A stretch of 48,205 nt of DNA from Indiicoccus explosivorum (lineage in GTDB: Bacteria; Bacillota; Bacilli; Bacillales_A; Planococcaceae): positions 1-48,205 of the forward strand of contig NZ_NHTN01000041.1 of assembly GCF_002167005.1 (NCBI RefSeq), in the 5' to 3' direction. This document shows positions 24,376-33,061 of this stretch, piece after piece. Numbering within the stretch: the stretch's first letter is position 1; each line of letters starts with the position of its first letter. The notes under the pieces were generated by a model, which searched no databases, was not told the DNA's origin, and saw only the letters and a program-made list of their open reading frames with translations. Position numbers and translations under genes: made by a program.

Positions 24376-25212
24376 TTATTTGACGGCGCCTTCCCCGATG
24401 CCTTTGATGATGTACTTCTGTGCGATGATGTAGAAAATCACGACCGGGATGATGGTCAGTGTCAGGCCCGCCATGGCAAGGTTCCATTCGATGGTGAACT
24501 CGCCGAAGAAATAAAACACCGACAGCGGGATCGTCCGCAGTTCCTTATCGATCAGCGTCAGTGACGGCAGAAGGAAGTCGTTCCAGATCAGGATGACGTT
24601 CAGGATCATGACCGTCGCGGTGATCGGTGTCAAAATCGGGAAGATGATCCGCCAAAACACACCGAACTTCGAAGCCCCGTCAATCGTCGCCGCTTCTTCC
24701 AGCGACAGCGGGATGGACTTCACGAAGCCGTGGTACAGAAACACGGACAGCGCCGCATTGAACCCGATGTTCATGAAGATGAGGCCGCCGAGCGTATTGT
24801 AGAGCGGGATGCCGAGGTTCTGAGTGATATTGGTGACCAGCTGCATGAGCGGCATCATGATCGTCTGGAACGGAATGAGCATTGTCGCGATGAGGGTCAT
24901 GAAAATGATCGTGCTCACCTTCCCGCCCGTTCTGGCCAGCATCCACGCCGTCATGGATGACAGGATGACGATGAAGGCGACGGAGACGACCGTCACGATC
25001 ATCGAATTGATGAACGCGTTAAAAAAATCCATCTGTTCCATCGCTTCCGTATAAAACCGGAAATTGAAGTCTTCCGGAAGGGCCAGTGTATTCTCATACA
25101 GTTCCTTCCTTGTTTTGAAGGAGTTCACAAAAATGATGTAAACAGGAGACAAAAAGAGCAATGCCATCAGGACCAGCAAAATCTCTTTCGATAAGCGGCT
25201 CGCTTTCCGCAT
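24376..25212 (-). CDS. Sugar ABC transporter permease, MalG-like
   Basis: A 278-aa inner-membrane permease of the carbohydrate uptake (CUT1) ABC family. Six transmembrane segments and the cytoplasmic EAA loop EEAATIDGASKFGVFWRIIFPIL are clear; this loop docks on the ATPase. Its ATG shares one base with the stop of the MalF-like gene (TAATG), indicating coupling. No ATPase (MsmX/MalK-type) gene is in the operon, so the system probably borrows a shared ATPase encoded elsewhere, as is common in Bacillales. Confidence 0.93.
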   Translation of the reverse strand: MRKASRLSKEILLVLMALLFLSPVYIIFVNSFKTRKELYENTLALPEDFNFRFYTEAMEQMDFFNAFINSMIVTVVSVAFIVILSSMTAWMLARTGGKVSTIIFMTLIATMLIPFQTIMMPLMQLVTNITQNLGIPLYNTLGGLIFMNIGFNAALSVFLYHGFVKSIPLSLEEAATIDGASKFGVFWRIIFPILTPITATVMILNVILIWNDFLLPSLTLIDKELRTIPLSVFYFFGEFTIEWNLAMAGLTLTIIPVVIFYIIAQKYIIKGIGEGAVK

Positions 25213-26087
25213 TACATCTCAACCTCCCGTTTTTTCGTGATATACACTTGCGTCAGCGTGATCGCCGCGATGATGATGAAGAAGACAATCGCTTTCGCCT
25301 GGCCGTAGCCGTAATTGCCGTAGCCGAAAATCTCATTGTAAATGTTCATGGCGAACAGCTCGGTTGCATTCGCCGGGCCGCCGCCTGTGAGCGAGAGGTT
25401 GACGTCATAGATCTTGAAGCCGTATGACAGCGTCAGGAACAGGCTGATCGTGAATGCCGGCATCAGGAGCGGGAACGTTACGCGTGTCAGCCGCTGCCAG
25501 CTGCTGGCGCCGTCGATTTTCGATGCTTCGATGACTTCACCCGGAATGCCCTGGATGCCTGCAATGTAGACGATCATGACGTAGCCGGCCATCTGCCAGG
25601 TGAATACTGTCACGAGCGCGAACAGCGCGAACTGCTCATCAAGCAGCCAGTTGAAGAAAACCGCATCCAGCCCCGTCACTTCACCGAAGAAAGCAAACAC
25701 ATCGAGGAATACGAATTGCCAGATGTACCCGAGGATCAGCCCGCCGATCAAATACGGCATGAACAGCATCGTCCGCGTCAGGTTCGCTGTCCGCAGTTTC
25801 GATGTGACAAGCAGCGCGAACGCGAGGCCGACCACGTTGACGGTGATCACCGACAGCAATGTGAACAGCACGGTGAGCCATGCGGACTGGAGGAACCGGT
25901 CATCCTGCAGCAGCGTCACGAAGTTATCCAGTCCCACGAATTCCATCGGGTTGGCCGCGATGCCGTCCCAGTCAAAAAACGCGTAATAAATCCCGATCAG
26001 AAACGGGATGATGACCACAATGGTGAAGATTATGAGCAGCGGTACGGTAAAGAGCAGGTACCAGCCCAGTTTGCTTTTATTTGCCAC
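25212..26087 (-). CDS. Sugar ABC transporter permease, MalF-like
   Basis: A CUT1-family permease of about 291 aa with six membrane spans and the EAA loop EASKIDGASSWQRLTRVTFPLL near residue 195. It pairs with the MalG-like permease to form the channel for a disaccharide or short oligosaccharide. The start is uncertain: an ATG at 26093 directly abuts the GAAGGG ribosome site, while the GTG two codons later (26087) has proper spacing and is chosen. The N-terminus is short, without the extra spans of enterobacterial MalF. The upstream spacer carries two hairpins. Confidence 0.92.
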   Translation of the reverse strand: MANKSKLGWYLLFTVPLLIIFTIVVIIPFLIGIYYAFFDWDGIAANPMEFVGLDNFVTLLQDDRFLQSAWLTVLFTLLSVITVNVVGLAFALLVTSKLRTANLTRTMLFMPYLIGGLILGYIWQFVFLDVFAFFGEVTGLDAVFFNWLLDEQFALFALVTVFTWQMAGYVMIVYIAGIQGIPGEVIEASKIDGASSWQRLTRVTFPLLMPAFTISLFLTLSYGFKIYDVNLSLTGGGPANATELFAMNIYNEIFGYGNYGYGQAKAIVFFIIIAAITLTQVYITKKREVEM

Positions 26088-26116
26088 GTCCATCCCTTCT
26101 TTCCCGTTGTGAAAAT

Positions 26117-26165
26117 TGGCCGAAGCGGCCCTTGAAAATGCAGGACACGCCATTTAGGCGTGTCC
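26117..26165 (-). promoter_or_regulatory. Two hairpins between the binding-protein and permease genes
   Basis: A perfect 9-bp stem GGACACGCC/GGCGTGTCC (26143-26165, loop ATTTA) lies between the binding-protein stop and malF. It is followed on the minus strand by a second stem GGCCG/CGGCC (26118-26130) with AATTTTC after it. Such structures usually lower read-through into the permeases or protect the binding-protein message. Confidence 0.6.
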
Positions 26166-26208
26166 TTAGATGTACCATTCTTTTCATCTGCCTGTCCGGC
26201 CGGCAAGG

Positions 26209-27458
26209 TTATTCTGCTGTTGCGTTATCCCATGCGGCATCCAGGTTCTCGAGGAATTCTTCCCCTGTCATGTCTTCAGAGATGAAGAACTCCTGTGCAG
26301 CAGGTGCCAAATCGTTCGGAATGATTCCTGCCGGGAAGTAATTGTGTGACCACATGATCGTTTCTCCGCTGTTCGACGCTTCCAGCACCGCCTGCGAAAT
26401 TGGATCGAGTCCTTCCGCTTCGATGTTCGTCATCGCCGGGATAAAGCCGAACTCTTCCACGATGATGCGTTTTCCTTCCTCACTCGTATGGAGCCATTCG
26501 AGGAAAGCGATGGATGCTGCAATCTCTTCCGGTTCTTTATTGGCATTCACAGCCCAGTTCGAACCGACGCCGACTGCAATTTTATCATTGCCTTCAAGCG
26601 GGAACGGTGCGAGACCGACTTCAAAGTCCACGCCGAAATCTTCAAGCATCGGCGCCACCCAGTTACCTTGGTGAATCATCGCTGTGTTGCCTGCTGCGAA
26701 ATCACCGACTTGCGTGTCATAGGTCACTTCGAGCGGATTCACTTCCTGCGCGCGGATCGCTTCAAGGAAATCAGCGAATTCCTGGAATTCCTCCGTTTCC
26801 GCCAGGCTGACTTCACCGGCATTCAGCTGTTCAATGAATTCGACAGGATCTTCCTGTAGAGAGAACGGATAGTTGAGAATGTGCCCGATCAGGAAGTAGG
26901 CTTCCTGCGACAGGCTCAGGCCAGTGATCCCTTCAGCTTCCAGTTCCTCGATTGTGCTGACGAATGACTCGTAATCTGTGATGTCTTCAGGGTTGACGAG
27001 CTCTTCATTGTAGACGAGACCGAATCCTTCAACACCGTACGGGATGCCGACCAGTTTGTCGTCCAGCATCAGGGCCATGTTCGGTGCGATGTTTTCCGTG
27101 AACGCCTCACCGCTCAGATCGTACACGTACGACTCCAGCCGCTCCGCCTCCGAAGTATTCTGGAGACTGAAGATCGATGGGCCAGTGCCGTTGCTCAGAC
27201 GGATCTGCAGCTGCTGAAAATAATCGTCACCCGTCGTCCCGATGACTTCCACGGCAATGCCTGTCTCTTCCTCATACGCTTCGGCCGCAGCTTCCAGCTG
27301 GTCGAAATTTCCACCTTGCTCTGGAAGATCGAAATCTCTTCCACTTCACCTTCCACTTCTTCGGCCACTTCTTCCGCCGGTTCGTCGCCGCACGCAGCGA
27401 GTGCCGGAAGCAGCGCGGCGGCCGCTAAACCTGCAACAAGTCTCTTATTGAATATCAT
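26209..27458 (-). pseudogene. Sugar-binding lipoprotein of the ABC transporter, interrupted by a -1 frameshift
   Basis: Extracellular solute-binding protein, family 1 (MalE-like), in two frames. The 5' part from the ATG at 27458 (AAAGGGGG upstream) encodes a signal peptide with lipobox LAAC, an acidic linker (EPAEEVAEEVEGEVEE) and the first strand ISIFQSK. At about 27314-27316 the frame shifts. In the +1 frame the expected GGNFDQLEAAAEAYEEETGI follows and continues to the stop at 26209 with normal features such as IPYGVEGFGLVYN. Adding one G to the AAGG run restores a 416-aa protein of ordinary family length. It may be a true recent null allele, a sequencing or assembly error in a short G run, or phase-variable. 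The downstream part shows no other damage. Confidence 0.85.
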
Positions 27459-27499
27459 GTGTGTTGCCCCCTTTGATTTGATAGATACTATAGTCAATA

Positions 27500-27517
27500 A
27501 AGCGGCAGAGCCGCCTT
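27500..27517 (-). terminator. Short hairpin after the first GH65 gene
   Basis: GCGGC/GCCGC (27510-27514 with 27502-27506) with a three-base loop, followed on the minus strand by TTTATT, begins 5 bp after the GH65 stop. It may act as a weak attenuator, with the next gene only 63 bp away. A TTGACT that could serve as a -35 for the binding-protein gene follows at once. Confidence 0.4.
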
Positions 27518-27521
27518 ACAG

Positions 27522-29888
27522 CTACCGGTTGACAGTTAAATTCCGGCCGAGGGGAAGCTCGATCCGGCCTTCCGCTCCGTACTTCCTGCCGTGCGATTCG
27601 AACTCGATCCGGCCGCCGTCCTGTACGCTGACGGACAGACGGTCTTTTGTTGCTTCGACCGTCAGCCGTCTTCCGCGCCACAGGAGCGGGAATTTCAATG
27701 CGTGCCAGGCCGCCGGAAGACGCGGGCTGATCTCCAGGATGCCGTCCTTCTGACGGACGCCGCCGAAGCCGGACACCGCTGTCTTCCAAATGCCGCCGAT
27801 CGCCGCGGCGTGGATGCCTTCATCGGACGTATCCATCGCCGGACCGAGGTCGATGCCGCACGCTTTTTTGAACAGTGAATAAGCGAGTGCCGTATTGCCG
27901 ATATCATTCGCCGCAATCGCATACGTCGCCAGGCTGAGCGAGGAGTCGTGGAGCGTCCGCGGCTCGTAATAAGCGAAGTTGGCCCGCTTGGCCGCTTCCG
28001 ACAGACGCGGGTCGTCATGCAGGAACGTCTGTCCGAGCAGATCGAACAGAAGCATCGTGTCCGCCTGTTTCGTCACTTGGAATCCGTTGATCTGCTCCGC
28101 ATTGTAATCGCGGTAAATCGTCCGGACTTTCGCCTGTTCCTTGTACTTCGAGAGGTCGATTTCCGGCAATTGCAAGTACGTATCGTCCTGCGGGATCACC
28201 GAATCGTCTTGGCGCGGGCCAGGCAGATAAAGCTTTTCCGCTTTTTCCCGCCATTCCGCAATCCGTGCCGGCAGTCCGCCGAACTGCGCCGATGCATCCG
28301 CCGCCAGCTCTTCTGCCCACTTCACGGCAAGGGTCAAATTAAAATACGCAAGCCAGTTCGTATAGGCATTGTTGTCGACATGCTCCTTGTACTCGTCGGG
28401 ACCGATGACGTCTGTAATCACGTACTCGCAGCGCCCGCTGTCCCACTCCAGGCGGCTCGCCCAGAAATCGGCCGTTTCGAAAACCATCTCGTAACCGCAG
28501 TGTTCCAAAAACTCCCGGTCGCCTGTCGTGTTCACGTACTGCCACACAGCGAATGCGACGTCGGCTGAAATGTGCTGTTCGAGCAGTCCCGAAAGGATTT
28601 TTTGACGGGTGCCGGTGACGATGTCGATGTCACCCCACTCCGGCGTCACTTCCCCGTCGGACGGCCAGGCCATCTCCCACGGGTACATCGCGCCCCGGAA
28701 GCCGTTCGCTTTTGCTTTCTTCCGCGCTCCCTCCAAACCGCGGAAGCGGTACATCAGGAGGGATTTCGCTGTTCCAGGATCGGCATAGAGGAAATGCGGC
28801 AGGATGAAAATTTCCGTGTCCCAAAACGAATGGCCCTTGTAGCCTTCTCCGCTCAGCGCTTTCGCCCCGATGCCCATCCGGTCATCATGCGCAGGCGCCA
28901 TCACGGTCAGGTGGTACAGCGAGAAGCGGAGCGCCAACTGGTCGAACGGATCGTCGCTGTCCGCAACGACCGCCTTCTTGTCCCACACTTCTTTTTTCCA
29001 CGTTTCCGCATGCCGGCTGAAAAGCGTCTCATATCCAGCCGCTGCGTGTTCCTCCAGTTCACGGACCGACCGTTCCTGCAGTTTTTCCAGGCTGTAAGGT
29101 TTGCCGGTCCACTCGCTGTCCCGGCTCGTATGGACCGTGCTCAGCTTTTCCGCCTCCAGCTTATCACCCGGCTGGAGCTGCACGCTGAACGACAGCCATA
29201 CTTTGCGGCGCGCCATGTTCTTGGAAGGAGCTGCGCCGACAGGCTGTCCATTCAGTGAAAGGCGATGGACCGTACTGATCACCGCATCGACCCCTGACTG
29301 CCCAGTCCGCTGGACAAGCTGGAGCATGCTATCCCCGAAGACGCGCCGCTCCCCTTCGAGGAAATGCTGGGCGCCGGAATTGCTCTGCTGGGCGTCGATA
29401 CCCGAATCGAACGCCACTTCCGCCGGATGGGTAAGGCTTTCCGCCTCCCACTTCATGCCGATGAGATGGAGGCTCTGGAGCGAAACGAAACGGCGGAAGC
29501 GGAACCGGAATTTCTTGCCTCCCGGTGATGTCCAGTCGACGGTCCGCTGCAATTCGGCCGTCTTCAGGTTCAGCTGCCGTATGTAAGTCTCCGTCCCGCC
29601 GAGTTCCAGACTGAAGCGCCCGCCATCCACCCGGATATCGATCCGCGTGACATCCGCCATATTCGGAAGTTCCGTCACTTCATTCGGAGCCGCCTGATTG
29701 AACGTTCCGTTCACGAACAAATTGCGCTTTTCACCGAGATAAGGTTCTTCCGTGGCAGAACGCAGTCCCAGATACCCGTTGCCAAGCGACAGTATCGCCT
29801 CACTTTTCCCTAAATGGGCGGTTGAAAAACCTTTTTCTGCCACAATCCAGTTTTTTAATGGGCCGCTGCCCTGCCCGTAATCCATCAT
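27522..29888 (-). CDS. GH65 phosphorylase, first gene of the operon
   Basis: A 788-aa GH65 family protein and second phosphorylase of the cluster. Catalytic Glu lies in VIGPDEYKEHVDNNAYTN, and the phosphate-site segment TLHDSSLSLATYA is near residue 645. The EHVDNNAYTN pattern differs from the other GH65 protein (TCIVNNNYYTN) and is more like kojibiose, nigerose or glucosylglycerol-type phosphorylases, so the two enzymes probably have different linkage specificities. The ATG at 29888 has GGAGGG 9 bp upstream. The frame stays open to 30083, but that stretch is the operator region and is non-coding. Three CRE-like operators lie within 90 bp of the start. Confidence 0.9.
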   Translation of the reverse strand: MMDYGQGSGPLKNWIVAEKGFSTAHLGKSEAILSLGNGYLGLRSATEEPYLGEKRNLFVNGTFNQAAPNEVTELPNMADVTRIDIRVDGGRFSLELGGTETYIRQLNLKTAELQRTVDWTSPGGKKFRFRFRRFVSLQSLHLIGMKWEAESLTHPAEVAFDSGIDAQQSNSGAQHFLEGERRVFGDSMLQLVQRTGQSGVDAVISTVHRLSLNGQPVGAAPSKNMARRKVWLSFSVQLQPGDKLEAEKLSTVHTSRDSEWTGKPYSLEKLQERSVRELEEHAAAGYETLFSRHAETWKKEVWDKKAVVADSDDPFDQLALRFSLYHLTVMAPAHDDRMGIGAKALSGEGYKGHSFWDTEIFILPHFLYADPGTAKSLLMYRFRGLEGARKKAKANGFRGAMYPWEMAWPSDGEVTPEWGDIDIVTGTRQKILSGLLEQHISADVAFAVWQYVNTTGDREFLEHCGYEMVFETADFWASRLEWDSGRCEYVITDVIGPDEYKEHVDNNAYTNWLAYFNLTLAVKWAEELAADASAQFGGLPARIAEWREKAEKLYLPGPRQDDSVIPQDDTYLQLPEIDLSKYKEQAKVRTIYRDYNAEQINGFQVTKQADTMLLFDLLGQTFLHDDPRLSEAAKRANFAYYEPRTLHDSSLSLATYAIAANDIGNTALAYSLFKKACGIDLGPAMDTSDEGIHAAAIGGIWKTAVSGFGGVRQKDGILEISPRLPAAWHALKFPLLWRGRRLTVEATKDRLSVSVQDGGRIEFESHGRKYGAEGRIELPLGRNLTVNR

Positions 29889-30207
29889 ACCGGCTTCCCT
29901 CCTTTCCGAAAACGTTTTAGTTTTCGGATAAAAAAATTTGAAAACGTTTTCACGAAAATCCCGAAAACGTTTTAGTTGAAAAGAAAAATAAAGACGTTTC
30001 CCGGTTCTGTTTCGGTAAACGTTCTTTTTAGTGTTTGCTGTCCTCTTCTCTGCCAGTATAAATCTTTCATTTTCCGCCGTCAATGGAAGTCCTGTGATTC
30101 GCCGGGCACCCTGGAGTGTTATGATGGAACAGGGAATCTTTCGTTCCAGCCGTCCGAAAAAAATTTTCGAAGTGCTTATGGCGCACTGTATCCAAGGAGA
30201 TGGTTTT
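29889..30207. other. Control region between the phosphorylase operon and the divergent DUF2294 gene
   Basis: A 319-bp spacer. Its left third carries the three AAAACGTTTT operators. Its right part is ordinary sequence, with a half-like TAAACGTTC at 30016-30024 and a TATGAT hexamer at 30120-30125 that might be a -10 for the plus-strand gene, although no -35 is clear. Confidence 0.5.
29906..29977. promoter_or_regulatory. Three LacI/CcpA-type operators
   Basis: CCGAAAACGTTTTAGTT appears twice without mismatch (29906-29922 and 29961-29977), flanking a perfect palindrome TGAAAACGTTTTCA (29939-29952). The centres are 32 and 23 bp apart. The palindrome fits the catabolite-responsive element consensus (TGWNANCGNTNWCA), and all three have the central CG of LacI-family sites. 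They lie 18-90 bp upstream of the phosphorylase ATG. The local LacI protein, CcpA or both could bind here. Confidence 0.85.
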
Positions 30208-30903
30208 ATGGAATCAAACCAAAAAAAAGCCGCTGATGTCGGCCGTTATGTTTCGTCTTTACTTCGCGACCATTTCGGTAAGGGTCCCGCTTCTGTACAT
30301 GTTCTGATCAAACCGCCTTTTGCCTTCATCCATCTGCGAGACTTCCTGTCCCCCATGGAACGGATTTTGCTGAAACAGCAGGAATCGAAACGTCTCCTGG
30401 AACTCCGGGATCTGCTGATGGATGAACTGCGCCCGCAGATTAAACTCAACCTGTGGAAACTGGCCGGGCTGGATGTAACAGATGTGTTCGCGGACTGGAA
30501 CCTGGAAGCCGAAACCGGCATGATCCTTTGCATACTTGATGAGGAAACCGCACAGGAAACACTTGCATGGCCGGAAGGGGTCAGTCACGAGGAGGTCATC
30601 AAAACCATCAACAGGGCCAGCATGAAAGTCGAGAAACGGCCCGGCAGCACGGCGGTCTACTGGCTGAATGAGCGGACTGTCCTGGTCGTGCGCGAGAAGA
30701 TCCTCGTGGAGATCGAAAAGGAACTGATCGCTAATGGCTTCACAGAACCGCTGAAAATCGCGAAACGGCCACTCGAACGGAGATCGCTTGAGCTGGTGGA
30801 CATGGAAACGGTGCTGCACCATCCTATCCGGGAAGTGTTCGTCGATTGGGATTTTTCGGGGGATACCGGCTACATGGTGATCATGCTGGAAACGCAGAAT
30901 TGA
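30208..30903 (+). CDS. Tandem DUF2294 protein of unknown function
   Basis: A 231-aa cytosolic protein that appears to be two diverged copies of a DUF2294-like unit. The first half has GRYVSSLLRDHFGKGPASVHVLI, LLMDELRPQIK and VTDVFADWNLEAETGMILCIL. The second has EVIKTINRASMKVEKRPGSTAVYW, LLERRSLELVDMETVLHHP and IREVFVDWDFSGDTGYMVIML. The matched VFADWN...TGMI and VFVDWD...TGYM endings make the duplication visible. Usual DUF2294 proteins are about 120 aa with a single unit. The ATG at 30208 has AAGGAGA upstream. It is divergent from the phosphorylase operon. Function is unknown for the family. Confidence 0.75.
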   Translation: MESNQKKAADVGRYVSSLLRDHFGKGPASVHVLIKPPFAFIHLRDFLSPMERILLKQQESKRLLELRDLLMDELRPQIKLNLWKLAGLDVTDVFADWNLEAETGMILCILDEETAQETLAWPEGVSHEEVIKTINRASMKVEKRPGSTAVYWLNERTVLVVREKILVEIEKELIANGFTEPLKIAKRPLERRSLELVDMETVLHHPIREVFVDWDFSGDTGYMVIMLETQN

Positions 30904-30916
30904 TGAAGCCGTCCGG

Positions 30917-31108
30917 TTATGTCGGGACCTGCATGGATTTGCAATATGGACAGCGCCGGTAGGATCTTTCCTGCATAAGTTCTTCAACATACGCAGAGGA
31001 ATCGGTGAATTCACGCTGTTCCGCAGGCGTGCCGATGAAGCCGCAGCGGTCCCCCGCAAAGCTTTTCCAATGGATTTTCTTCTGGTCATGGTCAACGAAA
31101 TAGGCCAT
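30917..31108 (-). CDS. Small protein with a CPYC motif, unknown function
   Basis: A 63-aa protein with a CPYC pair near the C-terminus (residues 53-56) and an isolated cysteine at residue 22. It has no membrane segment. GAAGGGAG lies 10 bp before the ATG. The CxxC could bind zinc or act in thiol chemistry, but with only one pair a zinc site would need a dimer. It is 14 bp from the convergent DUF2294 stop and has no clear partner. Confidence 0.6.
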   Translation of the reverse strand: MAYFVDHDQKKIHWKSFAGDRCGFIGTPAEQREFTDSSAYVEELMQERSYRRCPYCKSMQVPT

Positions 31109-31142
31109 CGTATGGTGCTCCCTTCTTTATTCACAAAACACG

Positions 31143-31190
31143 AAAAAAGCCGAAAAAGAGTCTGGTGAAAGACTCTTTTTCGGCTTTATC
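31143..31190 (-). terminator. Rho-independent terminator after the TPR-GGDEF gene
   Basis: An 18-bp perfect stem (31146-31163 with 31170-31187; core GAAAAAGAGTC) is followed by TTTTTTCG on the minus strand. It lies about 160 bp after the diguanylate cyclase stop and before the small CPYC gene. The 31191-31346 gap holds nothing else recognisable. Confidence 0.85.
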
Positions 31191-31346
31191 AGCAGCGCTA
31201 ATGGTCTGTGATATTTTACCGTTCCAAGTTTGATACATGTTTCGGGATTATTCGCTGCCAACAGTTTAACCCATTGCATGAATCATGTAAAGCCCGCGGA
31301 TGGCGCTGGATCGGACAGGGTACGGATCCCGCTTCCCCTCCCCTGT

Positions 31347-32756
31347 TCAGCCGCTTGCCACCACCCGGTTTTTTCCGTCCCCTTTCGCCTGGTAAAGGGC
31401 CATGTCCGCATTGTGGAACAGTTCATTGAATGTCCGGATCCGCCCGCCGTCATTATCCGCGACCCCGATGCTGGCGGTTACGGACGCCGCGCTTCCCGCC
31501 CGTTCGACCCGGAGATGCTGAAGCGTCTCCGCCAGCTGCTGCGCCTTCTGGAGACCCGCTTCAAAAGGCATATCCTGCAGGACGACAACGAATTCATCTC
31601 CGCCGTAGCGTCCGATCAAGTCCTGTTTGCGGAAGGCACCGGCACATGCTTCACTGACCTGGCGGATTGCCTCGTCCCCGAATAAATGGCCGTAGTCGTC
31701 ATTGATCTGTTTGAAGTTATCGATGTCGAACGCGATACAAACGACACTCCAGCCTTTTTCCGCCGCTTCCGCCAGCCATCGGTCCGCCGTCACTTCCAGG
31801 TAACTGCGGTTGTACAGACCTGTCAGATGATCCGTATTCGCCTGCCGTTCGATCTCCTCGATGCTGTGCTTCAATTGCAGTTTCATCGCTACGAGCGACA
31901 GCTCCCGCCGGCTGATTTCATTGAGGAGGCGGATGTATTCTTTCTGCACGCTGTAAGCCAGGGTGATGTCACCCAGCGCTTCACAAAGGCTGATGCGCGC
32001 CTCCTGGATGGATTTCAGCATGTAATCGTCGCCGTAGCTCTCCACGATCTCTTTCGCTTCCGTATAGGCGGCGAGAGCTTCCGCATGCTTATCCTGGCGC
32101 GCATACCACAGCCCGAGCAGATCGCGCGACTGCGCTTTCTCCCGGTCGAATGAATCCAGCAGCGGATCGGAAGTCATTTCTTCGATATGCGGCCAGGATT
32201 TATGGAACTGGCCGAGTTCGATGTACGCCCGGGTAATATTCAGCTTCACCCGGTACTCCAGAATCCGGCTCGCCGGCTCGTGCCGCTGAGCCGCCCGGAG
32301 TCCGCGTTTCCCCATCTCGAGCGCCTGTTCGAACTCCCCTTTCCCCATGAGAAGATGAGCAAAGTTGCTGTAACTGTTGCTCAGAATATTATACTTCTTC
32401 AGCTGGCGGCCGATTTCAATGCTTTTGTGCAATGATTCTTCCGCCTTGTCGTAATTTTTGTTGTATTCATGGAGCAGAAACAGGATATTATACAGCTGCA
32501 GATAGTCCTCTTCCGTTCCGTAGCGGATGCAGATTTCGCGGTACGCTTCTATGTTCCGGAACGCCTCTTCGGCTTCCCCGATATAGTAGTAGGAAGCGGC
32601 GCTGTTCAGGTGAGCGACCAGAATGGATTTGTGGTCATTCGCCGCCATGCCGAGCTCCAGCAGCTCGTAGCTTCTTTCGATCGCTTCTTTGTACTTCCCC
32701 TCAGCTCTTAATCTTGTCACCGACTGACGCAATTTTAATAACGATTCTTCCGTCAT
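31347..32756 (-). CDS. TPR-containing diguanylate cyclase
   Basis: A 469-aa soluble protein. Residues about 1-290 are helical repeats of TPR type (for example YKEAIERSYELLELGMAAND, FEQALEMGKRGLRAAQ and HAEALAAYTEAKEIVESYG). Residues about 305-465 form a GGDEF domain that makes cyclic di-GMP from GTP, with an intact GGDEF at the active site. An RxxD allosteric inhibition motif (RKQD) sits five residues before it, so product feedback is expected. The N-terminal repeats probably bind a peptide or protein signal. No membrane segment is present. It is one of three c-di-GMP enzymes within 7.2 kb. Confidence 0.93.
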   Translation of the reverse strand: MTEESLLKLRQSVTRLRAEGKYKEAIERSYELLELGMAANDHKSILVAHLNSAASYYYIGEAEEAFRNIEAYREICIRYGTEEDYLQLYNILFLLHEYNKNYDKAEESLHKSIEIGRQLKKYNILSNSYSNFAHLLMGKGEFEQALEMGKRGLRAAQRHEPASRILEYRVKLNITRAYIELGQFHKSWPHIEEMTSDPLLDSFDREKAQSRDLLGLWYARQDKHAEALAAYTEAKEIVESYGDDYMLKSIQEARISLCEALGDITLAYSVQKEYIRLLNEISRRELSLVAMKLQLKHSIEEIERQANTDHLTGLYNRSYLEVTADRWLAEAAEKGWSVVCIAFDIDNFKQINDDYGHLFGDEAIRQVSEACAGAFRKQDLIGRYGGDEFVVVLQDMPFEAGLQKAQQLAETLQHLRVERAGSAASVTASIGVADNDGGRIRTFNELFHNADMALYQAKGDGKNRVVASG

Positions 32757-33061
32757 GGTACTCTCTCCCTACAGTTGAACTCTTAACAGGAAAATATGCC
32801 TAATTAATGATACCCCAAAAGAATGGTTTGTAAAAACCTTTTGCCCTTTTTCTTTCCGAAGAATTGAAGCGGGGTGACATAATTTGCGTGATAAGCTGCG
32901 GACTTTCAGCTTCAGACCGTAATTTTCCATTTTTTCCTGCCTTCTCTTGCAATATTGACAATTTAGTTTGAATATTAACAGATTTCTTGACTTCCCTTTC
33001 GGGTATCGGATAGGGTAGGGGTTATGCAAAGAGACCAAAACAGAAAAAAGGAGGAAAACCG
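32757..33061. other. Divergent intergenic region upstream of nhaC
   Basis: A 305-bp AT-rich spacer between divergent genes. On the plus strand TTGACA (32955-32960) and TTGACT (32987-32992) could be -35 elements; the latter is followed 18 bp later by TAGGGT. An AAAAAAGGAGGAAAA ribosome site precedes nhaC. No riboswitch-like structure was recognised. Confidence 0.4.

Noticed and set aside
27195-27252. Programmed frameshift in the binding-protein gene
   Set aside because: No slippery heptamer or strong downstream structure is evident at the shift point. A missing G in a short run explains it more simply.
29889-30083. N-terminal extension of the first GH65 protein
   Set aside because: The extension covers the operator palindromes and encodes a Lys/Arg/Phe-rich peptide unlike the family. 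A good ribosome site marks the ATG at 29888.
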